Below the pieces are notes generated by a model that made no database searches, was not told the DNA's origin, and saw only the letters and a list, made by a program, of their open reading frames with translations. Made by a program: the position numbers and the translations under genes. A DNA stretch of 64,000 bases from Ipomoea triloba (Eukaryota > Streptophyta > Magnoliopsida > Solanales > Convolvulaceae), in NCBI RefSeq assembly GCF_003576645.1, contig NC_044917.1, forward strand, positions 524,692 through 588,691, in the 5' to 3' direction. How positions within the stretch are numbered: the stretch's first letter is position 1; each line of letters begins with the position of its first letter. Below are positions 22,115-33,733 of the stretch, piece by piece.

Positions 22115-25100
22115 ATGCCAGTGCAGCGTGGCGGAGTGCGTAGAGGCCGGAGAGTGAATCAGCAGCCACAGGCGAACGAAAACAATAATCAGAATCCGAT
22201 TGAAGAGGCGGGGATTGCCACCAGGACGCGGAGGAGGAGAGCTGCGGCAGCGGCAGCGGCGGCGGCGGCGGTGGTGCCGATTAATGATAACGTAGGCGGT
22301 CTCCCACCACCGGCAGCTGCGGCGGCGGCGGAGGAGGTAGTAGTCGCGGGAAAGGTGGAAGCAATTCCCGCCGTGAATAACAGAGTGGAGGTTGGCGATA
22401 AGCTCATGGTTATGAACGATCAAGGTGGCGGTGGCGGGAAGAGCGTTGATAAAGGTCAAGCCGCCGATGATGACGCAAACGCCGCTCCCCTCCCAGAAAG
22501 GGTAAGTCTTTCACTGTTCACATGATAGCTACTTAATTTTTAATTTAAAATAAAATGCCTCAAGAATTTCAAAAACTACAGGTGGCACCTTTTCATTGCC
22601 CTTTGAATCCTTTGATTAACATTATTTTTGTTTTTTTTTTGTTTATATATATATGGTGAATTTTCTTTTTTTCTATTTACTAGCGTTACTTCTTCTTTTT
22701 GGTCTTCCCCATGAGTATTCCTGTTCTATCCGAGGTTGTTGTTGATCAGCTGCAATTTATGTCTCTACATAGAACTATTTCCTCTAATAAGCAGATTTCA
22801 TACTTCTATTTTCTGCAAAATCTGAATCAGTTCATATTTATAGTCATTTTGCCATTCTAAAGTGTTTCAGGGTAGACATGTTTTCCTTTTTATCTTTTAG
22901 AGTAGGTGAGGTTCACACAGATCTATCATCCACTGAATCTGTATATTATTCAGTAACCTATTCATGTTCATTCATCCCAGGTATATAGATGTAGTAAAAC
23001 CATTGTTCCAGTGGATGAAATTATGACACCTTTGAATATAATCTCTATCTTGCTCCAATCAAAGCATTTCAGGAATTTGGGACAGCTGAAAATGAATATA
23101 TGTTTTTGTTGGTACAGGTGCAGGTTGGGGATTCCCCAATTTATCGGCTAGAAAGGAAGCTTGGTAAGGGAGGCTTTGGACAGGTCTATGTTGGTCACCG
23201 TTTTACAGGGGGTGTTCTAGGTGAAAGAACGGGCCCTGGAGCACAAGAAGTACCCACCATGTTTCCCTTATTGATCACTTTGACTTTTAGGTTTTGTTTT
23301 TTTCCGAGTTACAAGCTAGTCTTTTGTGTGTTGCTGTGCAGGTGGCCTTGAAATTTGAGCATGTAAATAGTAAAGGATGTAGCTATGGACCGCCTCATGA
23401 ATGGCAGGTTTACAAGTAAGTTTAATGTTGTGATGAGTTGGTTGTGTTTATGACGATACTAGTCTCTTTACTCGTCTATCATTTATACAGCACTCTTGGG
23501 GGCAGTCATGGTGTACCACAAGTGCACTATAAAGGCCGACAAGGTGACTATTTTATCATGGTATGTCATGTAAAGTGTAAACAAATTTGCTTCCTTTTCC
23601 TGCTTATACACTGAACTGTGTATAGCCATGTGGATGATGTGTGATCAAGATACACACTTTCATGTTTTTGAATTGATTATATAAATGGAAGCTTTAATTT
23701 CTGCAGGTAATGGACATTCTTGGGCCTAGTTTGTGGGATGTATGGAATAATAACTCTCATACGTAAGTATATTTATACTAACTGATGAATATTTCCATCT
23801 TCCTTGTGCCATAGAAGTTGCAATATTGAGTTTTCTGTTGTGCAGGATGTCCATTGAAATGGTAGCGTGCATTGCTATAGAAGCTATATCAATATTGGAG
23901 AAGATGCACTGTAGGGGGTGAGATTTACTGATCACTTCAACTTCAAAATTAGCAAAAGTTGTTTCTCGGTAGTCATAATCTTGAAAATCTAATATGCAAG
24001 AATGTTGATAGGTATGTTCACGGGGATGTTAAACCTGAGAACTTTTTGCTAGGACAACCAGGGACTCCTGATGAGAAGAAATTATTCTTAGTTGATCTTG
24101 GCTTAGGTAACTCCTCATCATGCATTTCTATTTGCCACCCCCTATTCCGCTCCTATTTGCATTTTTGGTGTGTTATTTAAGTATTTATCTTGTGGTTTTA
24201 CAGCAACTAGATGGCGAGATGCCACAAGTGGTCTACATGTTGACTATGATCAGAGACCTGATGTTTTTAGGTAGCTGGTTCTGGCTATATTTAATGGAGA
24301 GAATTTTATCTAATTCTTGGTCTTCATATACTGATGTAGAGTCTTATTTTGTCGGTTTTTGTTATCCTAATCTGTAAGGGGAACTGTTCGATATGCTAGC
24401 GTTCATGCTCATTTAGGCCGGACAAGTAGCAGGAGAGACGATTTAGAATCTCTAGCATACACACTGATTTTCCTCCTCCGTGGCCGTCTTCCTTGGCAAG
24501 GTTTTCAGGTTCGCCTTTTGTAGAGCAGTAACAAAGAGTGATTATTATTTTTTAGTTATTCTTGTTCAGATTCGAGCAACATGCTTTTATTTTTCTTAGG
24601 GCGAGAACAAGGGGTTTCTTGTTTGCAAAAAGAAGATGGCTACATCTCCAGAAGTTTTATGCTGCTTATGCCCACAACCGTTCAAATTGTTTGTGGAACA
24701 TGTCGTGAATTTAAAATTTGACGAGGAACCCAACTATGCAAAATATATCTCCCTTTTTGATGGAATTGTCGGGCAAAATCCACTAATCAGGCCAATAAAC
24801 ACAGATGGTGCACGAAAGGTTGCTTATACATAATCAAGCTAGAGTTTTTTTTTCCTTTTGGACAGACTAAAGATCCATCTCCCCTTTACTAATTTTCATC
24901 CTTTGCCATATAAAGCTTATATACCAGGTTGGTCAGAAGAGAGGCCGGATGACTTTTGAAGATGAAGACGATGAGCAACCAAAGAAGAAGGTACGCATGG
25001 GGGTACCTGCTACACAGTGGATCAGTGTTTACAATTCTCACAGGCCTAAAAAACAAAGGTAAACCTTATTCTTCACTACGGGCTTGGTGATTTTGTTTGC

Positions 25101-26280
25101 TTAGTTTGCTGCATTTCATAGCTGCCGCCTCGTATTCTCTGTGATCGAAAGATATGATTGGATAGTGGCTTTGTTCATGAAGGTATCACTACAATGTGAC
25201 TGACGCAAGACTTCCCCAACACATAGATAAAGGATACGAAGATGGCCTGTATATAAGCAGTGTAGCATCCGCCAGTAATTTGTGGGCGTTAATCTTGGAT
25301 GCTGCTACTAGCTTTACACATCAAGTGCACGAACTTTCTCCTTCCTTTCTTCACAAGGTTCATACTTCTCATATATCTTTCTGCTACAAGCATATCGTTA
25401 TTTTTCTTTTTGAAGTTTGTTACATCCCATATCTGTATTTGAGCAATTTGGGGCGTGTGAGGGGGGTATGACATTTTATTTTCCTCTTTGCTATTCTTAG
25501 CGAATCTTTTATTGGGATATAGGAATGGATCATGGAACAATGGGAAAAGAATTATTACATCACTGCGCTTGCTGGATCTACTAACGGGCATTCATTGGTG
25601 GTGATGTCAAAAGGTTCTCTTTTGCGGCCTATACTCTGGATTCGTTTATTCTGTTTTATTTCTACTTTGCTCGACTTTGTTCGTTTTCATCCCTAGGCAC
25701 ACAGTATTTCCAGCAGTCTTATAAAGTAAGCGATCAATTTCCTTTCAAGTGGATAAACAAGAAGTGGAAAGAAGGGTTTTATATTACCTCCATGGCCACC
25801 GCAGGCAGTCAATGGGCAATTGTCATGTCTCGCGGTGCAGGATTTTCCTACCAGGTTTCTGTTCAGCGTCTCGTCTTTTTCACTACAAGTCGTAGCATCA
25901 TATGCACGCGTGTTCTGAGTTCTGACTGACTTTGCTTTCGTTTTTTTAGGTTGTGGAATTAGATTTTCTTTATCCCAGCGAAGGCATCCACCGGAGGTGG
26001 GATTCTGGATACCGGATAACAGCCACTGCAGCAACGTGGGACCAGGCCGCTTTTGCTCTAAGCATTCCGAGAAGAAAGCCGACTGATGAAACACAAGAAA
26101 CGCTTCGTACATCTGCCTTCCCAAGTGCTCATGTTAAGGTCCACTGACCATTCTTCTTGTTACCATTCCATTCTCAACTATCTATCATTCCCTGCTGATT
26201 GCTCGTGTTGAACCTTGCAGGAGAAATGGGCTAAAAACCTATACATTGCATCGATTTGCTATGGTCGTACGGTGTCATAG
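22115..26280 (+). CDS. MUT9-like protein kinase (casein kinase 1-like; MLK/PPK/AEL family)
   Basis: This is a nuclear Ser/Thr kinase of the plant casein-kinase-1-related family, whose Arabidopsis members phosphorylate histone H3 and photoreceptor or light-signalling proteins. Exons: 22115-22501, 23118-23249, 23342-23415, 23491-23560, 23707-23762, 23846-23917, 24012-24106, 24204-24270, 24379-24508, 24600-24818, 24928-25058, 25183-25357, 25523-25613, 25697-25854, 25950-26138, 26221-26280 (2106 nt, 701 aa). The N-terminus is low-complexity, with an Ala run at about 43-52. The kinase domain follows (about 135-425) with [13 protein letters not shown], catalytic Lys in [15 protein letters not shown], and DLG instead of DFG (LVDLGLATRW). 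Basic KKKVRMG and RPKKQR are likely nuclear signals. The C-terminal domain has repeated W and G motifs. The next gene is convergent. Family assignment is firm; the exact paralogue is not. Confidence 0.93.
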
Positions 26281-27331
26281 ATCCACACAACATCACGAAG
26301 AACACATGGTCCTGTTGATAGCCGAAAGCCGGGCTATTTCACAAGATTGATGCCCAGGCTGAACACTGAACAAGTGTTGGTTGGTACAAACTTTAGGGTT
26401 TTTAGTTGCGTATCTGAGACTCTTTTCAGCAGAGAATTATGTCTCTCTGCAGTGTGAATAGTCTGTTTTTTTAAGCCTGTTATCGTATATAGGCATGTGA
26501 AGATGACAGGTGAAGTAACTGATTTTACTAAATATATATATTCTTCTGAAAATATGCATCATTTGCTTCATGCTTTTCCCCCTTCATTATTCATAATCTG
26601 AAGAATTAAGCAAATTCTAAGGTGCAAATTGATATAGGCGTTTTTTGCACTAGAGTTGTACGCAGTACAATTAAGTATCAACGTCAGTGTTGCAAAAGTC
26701 TCGTCTAGACGCTAGGTGTCGGCCGATCACGTAGTGTATCACCATAATCAGTGACTGACGAGGCCACCTAAGCGCACATGGACGCCTAAGTGCCAATTAA
26801 TCGTTGTCTAAGTGTCCCCGGACGTCCGGTGAGCGCCTAGCAAACTTTTCAACAATGATTAGCGTTGATTGGCAGTGGAATTGTACTCGGTATAATAGGT
26901 ACTAGTGTTAATTGGAATCAGATCTCTACTCGTTCAGAATTGTACCCGATACAATAAGTACTGGCACCGAAGCTTTTCTAAAAAATTTAATGCATTTATG
27001 GTGTGTTTAGTTTAAGTAATCACATTTTATGATATCCCAATCTCTTAAATTTTAGCATTACTCACAAAAAGAAAAAAAAAATGAATTACAAAATCATTAG
27101 TAAAGAGCTAAAGATTCACATTATTTCAACAATCTCACATTCTTGCAGATTATTTTACACATAAACATTAACTGACAACATTGTTTTACATAAAAGAATG
27201 TGTCATCCTCAGTACCAGCCAAATCTGTTTTCTTCACTGTTACAACAGTCAAACAGACCCATACATTAGAACAGCAGTAAGAACATAAACAATAATTGTC
27301 AGTTGCTTAAAGGTTCAAAATTGATGGAGCC
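26281..27331. other. Convergent intergenic region with a GGCGCTAGG-type repeat
   Basis: This is 3' flank shared by the kinase (+) and the SAWADEE gene (-). A GC-rich repeat at 26695-26860 (CTAGACGCTAGGTGTCGG, GACGCCTAAGTGCC, GAGCGCCTAGC) resembles the one at 20869-21045. I see nothing else. Confidence 0.5.
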
Positions 27332-30300
27332 TTAATCCTGCCTGGTTGGCCTGCGACAGATCTTGTTAATATCGACTTTGTCCTGGCAATGCAACAGATA
27401 GTTATCATGAGAGACGACATTTCTTGAATGGTTAGAAATGGCGATTAGAATTTGACAGTGATAAACACAGAAAACAGCGTGAAGCGGAAAGCATTTTGAA
27501 GATATATGGAGAGTTTATGGATTTACCTGAGTGTTATCGTAGTCATACCGGACAACGAAGATGCACCTGCAGCCTGCAATATCATGTTCTCTTCTTTCGA
27601 TTTCAGCAATGTGTGCATCACAGTACAAAGCATGATCGTCGTTTTCCTGGAAACATAACAATCGTGTCAAGTCTTCATGTGTCTATCTTTGTGTTTTGGT
27701 TTCTCAAAGAACAGAAACTGTTCAATCAACATGAAGTTGTTAGCTGCATTAGCTCGATACAATTAAAGCATGTGTTTCATCTCAACTAAAAACCTAAACT
27801 GATAGTTGGACTGCACATTTATGTTTATATACTGGCATAAGGTTGGCTCTATTATCAAATAAAGTATGTGTTCCATCTCAACTAAAAGTCTAACTGATAG
27901 TTGGACTGCACATTTATGTTTATATATTATATATATGCTCAATAAATGGTAGAGATAGATATGGAAGTTTACCTTGAAGCAGAGAACAAGATCCCCAACC
28001 TCGACTTTATCACATTCTGAAGGATCCAGTGGAATTGAACGCTCACGAAGTCCCCTTCGAACACTCACCCACTCATCTTGATCATTCCTGAATCCAGCAA
28101 ATCTCACACGAACCTCCTGGCGTTTAATTTGACAGATTTTAATTTTTTTAAAAATGGCAAGTATTATAACCATCATTAACCCCCACTCATAAGCATGCCA
28201 TATCGGGAGAATATAAACTAGAAGGAAAGGAAACAAAGAACACAAATCTCACAAGGTCACCCGAATATGTGACGCGGTAGTTGAGGAAAGTAGCAACATC
28301 ATACCTGTAAAGTAAGAGTGAGCTTCCAGTTTAAAGATACCGAAAGACGAAAATGAAGAAGAGAACTAAGAAGTAATGGCACTTAATGACACGATTGAAG
28401 ATTATTATATAAAAAAACACCTGTTTTCTCAAACACTAAAAAAGAGTAGTTTCAAGTGAGAATTAAGACGAATATAGGAATGCCTTAAATTCTAACCAAG
28501 CAAAATCCTTTGATGACAGAGCTTCAAAAGCCAACTCTGACAGCTCTGCTGCCCTTTCACCTGCACGCGTTTCAATTTGTATTATCTTGTAGTGCAATAT
28601 AACGCTAAGATATTAATACAGAATATATGATTTTTAAGTATTACTCCGTACTACTTAAAGAGTGCAAAGCATGACCACAAGTAACGTGACTAATCATTTG
28701 AAACTCGGTAATTACTATCAAATGTTAAAATTGGTTTACAATAAGGCTCATCTGTGAAGCAATCCTTTCCATCTACAGCAATAATGAAATTGTAAAGAAA
28801 GTTATGAGTTTTTCATGTTTCAAAACAGAAATAAATAGGCGGTGGAACTGAAAAGAGATATGAAGGGAAAAAGGAAATATGTGCCAACATCTATTATTTC
28901 TCATTTGAAACTTGAAAATGACTGAAATTCAAGTAGGTAACTTTTATAGTCTCATAGAGAGGTAGCAATCACGTACAGAAAACGAGTTCGTCTCTGCAAT
29001 GTGAACATCAGATAACATCAGTAATATTCACCGCTGGCTAAGAGTATTATATCACATCCAACAATTCTCTCATTGAGTGTGGTCCATCCCAGAATATAGT
29101 TCTGAACACGAGTATTTAAAGGAGGTTCCGATCTTAAACATTAGGGTAGTTTATGCATCAGTTCCCTTATGATTCATTATACATCAAGGATTTAACAAAA
29201 GACCTCACAATACAAATAGAAGGCAAATCCACTGCAATTAAGCCACAAAATGCAGAATTATGAACTAATAATGGAATGTGGAACGTTGAAGAATACCTAT
29301 GGGCTTCTGATACTTTTCAGATGCATATTGTGAGGCTATCTTACGAATGGAAGGGTTTAACTCTTTGGGGATAAGTTTCTTTGGTCTTCCTACAGGACGA
29401 GGAGTCACTTCTGCTTCGTTAAGTAGAGATAACAGAGTATCTTTAGCTGCCAGTCCATTCTGCTTATTGTGGAACCAAGTTTTAACCTAGAGGAGGGTAA
29501 GAACCTAGTGTTAGTCAAAGAATACAGCTACAACATTGCTCCAGAAAATTTTAAGTGACAATTCACAAAACGAACCTGTTCCCAAGCTATGACAGTTTTC
29601 CCAGAACGATAAGGTGAAGAACTGCAAAAAGAGGGGGAAAATGCACTATTAGTACTAAACTACAGTGACTATGCAGATGGATGAAGCATGCTTGGGTTGA
29701 AGTTACCTGAATTTTGCTGCAAGCTCTTCACAAAACTCCTGATCAAGAGTCTTTTCTCCCTTTTCCTTGAACGTGATTTCCATTTCCATAATCTGTTTGA
29801 GAGAAATGAAAGGGCTAAGTCATGTATATGCTCAAATATTAACACCATTGCAAACTAAGCAAGTGAGGCTGCACTTGGATATAGATATGATTTCCATCCA
29901 TGGTTTGAGAAACTAACTACTCCACATATTACATATGCTGTGGATAGGAAACACTCTTCAGAAACTACAGGCAATAAACATTATTCTTTTATTCAGTGGA
30001 TGTTTGCCAAACCTATTGTATATGATCATTTACATCATAGATCAATTAAGCTACCCTTTTCATGTTTGCCAAGACTGTACAACACTTTTTAGCTCATGCA
30101 AGCAGATAATCAGTAATAACTTGGAGTTGTATATACAGATTGTTTACAATCTGCAATCATGAACAATTAACACAAACCTTTTTCCCAGAAAAAATAGAAA
30201 GCAAAATAAGTTAGACGCACAAACAGATTGCTTATAAGCTGAATTACTCAAGCATTTTGATTCAAGAACTGCAATCTGTGCCATAAAGCTTCAAAATTGA

Positions 30301-30527
30301 GCAAACCCCAGAATAAATATTAAATAAAAAAAAACATTGGGAAAATGGAAAATAGGAGATAAAATTCAAAAAAAAAAATCGAAAAACAAGAAAATCTGGT
30401 TCTCATAATCAATAAAGAAAGATCATAACTACAGGGCAGTAAGAATAGAATCTGAGTTTACCTCAGCTAATGTGAACTCTGGGAAATCATCTTCTTCCTG
30501 TGTATCCATTTCCATCAAGTGCTCCAT
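27332..30527 (-). CDS. SAWADEE homeodomain homolog protein (SHH1/SHH2-like)
   Basis: SHH proteins read histone H3 K9 methylation and, for SHH1/DTF1, recruit RNA polymerase IV in RNA-directed DNA methylation. Exons, 5' to 3' on the minus strand: 30527-30462, 29792-29707, 29621-29576, 29486-29297, 28560-28497, 28304-28253, 28116-27973, 27646-27527, 27382-27332 (819 nt, 272 aa). A divergent homeodomain spans about 17-80 (FTLAEIMEME, then QVKTWFHNKQNG). A basic linker with VGRPKK follows. The SAWADEE domain starts at about 134 (YDVATFLNYRVTYSGD, FAGFRNDQDEWV). The zinc-type residues of the fold are present (Cys and His in LYCDAHI, two Cys in AGCRC). Length is close to Arabidopsis SHH1. Orthology to SHH1 rather than SHH2 is not settled. 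Confidence 0.92.
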
Positions 30528-31241
30528 TTCTCCCTCCCACAAAGAAACCGCACAGAGTTTGTGCTTTGGAAAGTGGCAGAAGAAACTTTTCTCGTTTTTG
30601 TTAATGCTATGCAGGCTAGGGTGAAACTGGTATATGAATTCGATGAAAAACAGGTAAGTGGTGACTGGGTAGCATCAAATTTGACAGTGGAGTAATTTTC
30701 TTCTCTTGAAATGAGAAAAAAAAATTTATACTGTGTTTAATGCCACAGTCAAACCCCTTGAGATTAACGCTATTGTTTCGGAACGAGTACTAGCAGAATA
30801 AATTCAAATATCAATCATTATTGTGTGGATCACGGTCTATTATATTCAGAGATAATATATATTTATATTAAATATATATATATAATGTATAATTAGTTCA
30901 TAAATAATGTATTTTTAATATATTAAAAATGATTCACACTAATTTGCCTTAAAATATTTGGAATTCTAATTAAATTAAATTCCGGGCCGGAGTTAAACTT
31001 TGCAAACAGTGATTCATTTCATTTCTGTTTATGATATAAATTAGTCTCATAATAGTAAAAAACAGTAAGCGAGTGGAGAATGATTTTTTTTACCAAAAAT
31101 TCACAAGTTCAATTTTTACCAATACATTTTTAGTCGAGTCTTTCTATTGTAATGTATCTCTCCTATATTGTTTACAGGCTATTACAGACAAATAAAATGT
31201 ACTTGTACATGTCATTTGATAGTAATTGTACATTCACTCGT
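30528..31241. other. Upstream flank of the SAWADEE gene
   Basis: AT-rich sequence with an ATATAT-rich segment (30850-30900) and a SINE-like tail near 31060-31145 (GCGAGTGGAGAATGATTT, then AATTCACAAGTTCAATTTTTACC-like sequence). No gene. Confidence 0.5.
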
Positions 31242-31731
31242 CTTTTTTTTTTTTTTTTTTTGTGTGTGGTTACAATGAGGAAAATATCTGCGATCATTAG
31301 CTGATCCTCACAGTATTGTAGTCACCCAGAAGGCCGAGTTCATCCTCACGCAAAAGCTTCTGAATTTCTCTCGGGGGTTCGTAGTACCATTGGAGGTTTT
31401 TAGTCTGGTTGAAACCCCTCTTGGCTAGCATGTCAGCAATCTTGTTTTGTTCCCTTGGGACGTGTGGAAATTTGATCTCCCAGTTCCATCGGTTCGCTTC
31501 TCTGCACAACTCAATAATATTCCTGACAAGGCCGTCAAATTCCTCTCCTCTAGTGACCAGGTTGATGGCCTTGGCGCAGTCAGTTTCAATTTCCACTTTT
31601 CGATAGCCCAGCTCCCATGCTTTCTGCAACCCGACATGGATTCCCCACGCTTCTGCTTCAAGCGGCGTACACATGCCAATTTTCTTCACGAAGGCTCCTA
31701 AGAAATCCGCATTGTTGTTTCAAAGGATGCC
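31242..31731 (-). pseudogene. 5'-truncated LINE fragment, RNase H domain plus poly(A) tail
   Basis: On the minus strand a 130-aa frame (31689-31297) carries an RVT_3-type RNase H domain with EAEAWGIHVGLQKAW, IETDCAKAINLV and REQNKIADMLAKRG. These hold the Glu and two Asp positions of the active site. A short 3' region follows, then a poly(A) tail, read as poly-T at 31243-31261. Near-identical 13-bp flanks (TTCACTCGTCTTT at 31233 and TTCACTCGCCTTT at 31732) look like a target-site duplication. The reverse transcriptase and endonuclease are missing, so this is a 5'-truncated, dead insertion. A stop lies just upstream of the RNase H frame. Confidence 0.82.
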
Positions 31732-32435
31732 TTCACTCGCCTTTAAAAATTGATATCATGCTGTTTAAAAATTAAAAATTACTTTTTTATTTTTATTATT
31801 TACGTTTGTTACTATTTATCGTACTAATGACGTGATATCTTTCAAATACTTAATATTTTTTCAATGATAACACTCGTTATTAATCTATCAATTAATTTTT
31901 CAACCTAATAATTATTGAAATGGCATTTATTATGAGTTATAAATACAATCCCTTATTAATATGGAGTAGTATTACTAATTCAAATTTGGTTCGTGTTGTT
32001 AAAGTTAACTATTATCGATAAAGATCTAGCCCAATGGTCTTTTAAGACATATCGAAGTGTAACACCCAACCCTTCATTTACATTAGCAGCCCATTTATCA
32101 ATTGGTTCAATAAGTAATTAAAAAAATAATTACTGACGAATTTTACTACTTGCATTTATCAATGTATGGTGATGATATTTCTGTAATTATATTAATATAA
32201 TGCATTTAGAAACGCATGATATATAATGCATTTGTGGATACAAATATCCAATCATGTTGACTATAAGTAAACAAAAACCGAAGAACACAAAATAAGCATT
32301 ACATGTTGGCAAACACAAATCCCAGAAAATGTACAATATATTTCCAGCCAAAATTTTAAAACAAAAACAAACAAACAAACAAAAAAACCAAGAAAGATGA
32401 AGAAATTATGAATGTAAGTCAAAAAAAAAAAAAAA
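31243..32435. repeat. Gap-flanking duplicate, copy 1
   Basis: Everything from the poly-T (31243-31261) to the poly-A (32421-32435) reappears after the N run, shifted by 1259 bp. All frames in both copies translate identically. The part right of the LINE is AT-rich non-coding DNA. Confidence 0.95.
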
Positions 32436-32498
32436 NNNNNNNNNNNNNNNNNNNNNNNNNNNNNNNNNNNNNNNNNNNNNNNNNNNNNNNNNNNNNNN
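32436..32498. other. Assembly gap (63 N)
   Basis: This is a run of N between a poly-A end and a poly-T start. The identical sequence on both sides suggests two overlapping contig ends that were not merged. Confidence 0.99.
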
Positions 32499-32990
32499 TT
32501 TTTTTTTTTTTTTTTTTTTTGTGTGTGGTTACAATGAGGAAAATATCTGCGATCATTAGCTGATCCTCACAGTATTGTAGTCACCCAGAAGGCCGAGTTC
32601 ATCCTCACGCAAAAGCTTCTGAATTTCTCTCGGGGGTTCGTAGTACCATTGGAGGTTTTTAGTCTGGTTGAAACCCCTCTTGGCTAGCATGTCAGCAATC
32701 TTGTTTTGTTCCCTTGGGACGTGTGGAAATTTGATCTCCCAGTTCCATCGGTTCGCTTCTCTGCACAACTCAATAATATTCCTGACAAGGCCGTCAAATT
32801 CCTCTCCTCTAGTGACCAGGTTGATGGCCTTGGCGCAGTCAGTTTCAATTTCCACTTTTCGATAGCCCAGCTCCCATGCTTTCTGCAACCCGACATGGAT
32901 TCCCCACGCTTCTGCTTCAAGCGGCGTACACATGCCAATTTTCTTCACGAAGGCTCCTAAGAAATCCGCATTGTTGTTTCAAAGGATGCC
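32499..32990 (-). pseudogene. LINE RNase H fragment, second printed copy
   Basis: The 130-aa frame is identical to that at 31689-31297. If the duplication is an assembly artefact, this and the first copy are one genomic locus. Confidence 0.75.
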
Positions 32991-33695
32991 TTCACTCGCC
33001 TTTAAAAATTGATATCATGCTGTTTAAAAATTAAAAATTACTTTTTTATTTTTATTATTTACGTTTGTTACTATTTATCGTACTAATGACGTGATATCTT
33101 TCAAATACTTAATATTTTTTCAATGATAACACTCGTTATTAATCTATCAATTAATTTTTCAACCTAATAATTATTGAAATGGCATTTATTATGAGTTATA
33201 AATACAATCCCTTATTAATATGGAGTAGTATTACTAATTCAAATTTGGTTCGTGTTGTTAAAGTTAACTATTATCGATAAAGATCTAGCCCAATGGTCTT
33301 TTAAGACATATCGAAGTGTAACACCCAACCCTTCATTTACATTAGCAGCCCATTTATCAATTGGTTCAATAAGTAATTAAAAAAATAATTACTGACGAAT
33401 TTTACTACTTGCATTTATCAATGTATGGTGATGATATTTCTGTAATTATATTAATATAATGCATTTAGAAACGCATGATATATAATGCATTTGTGGATAC
33501 AAATATCCAATCATGTTGACTATAAGTAAACAAAAACCGAAGAACACAAAATAAGCATTACATGTTGGCAAACACAAATCCCAGAAAATGTACAATATAT
33601 TTCCAGCCAAAATTTTAAAACAAAAACAAACAAACAAACAAAAAAACCAAGAAAGATGAAGAAATTATGAATGTAAGTCAAAAAAAAAAAAAAAA
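32499..33695. repeat. Gap-flanking duplicate, copy 2
   Basis: This is an apparently exact second copy of 31243-32435, including the LINE RNase H frame (32948-32556 on the minus strand). Only the homopolymer lengths at the ends differ (22 versus 19 T; 16 versus 15 A). Unique sequence resumes at 33696. Confidence 0.95.
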
Positions 33696-33733
33696 GTTGT
33701 GTATGTGTGTGCCTGCAGTGCTTCGATCATATT

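Noticed and set aside
22189..22407. 72-aa minus-strand Ala-rich frame
   Set aside because: Antisense of the alanine-repeat region of the kinase.
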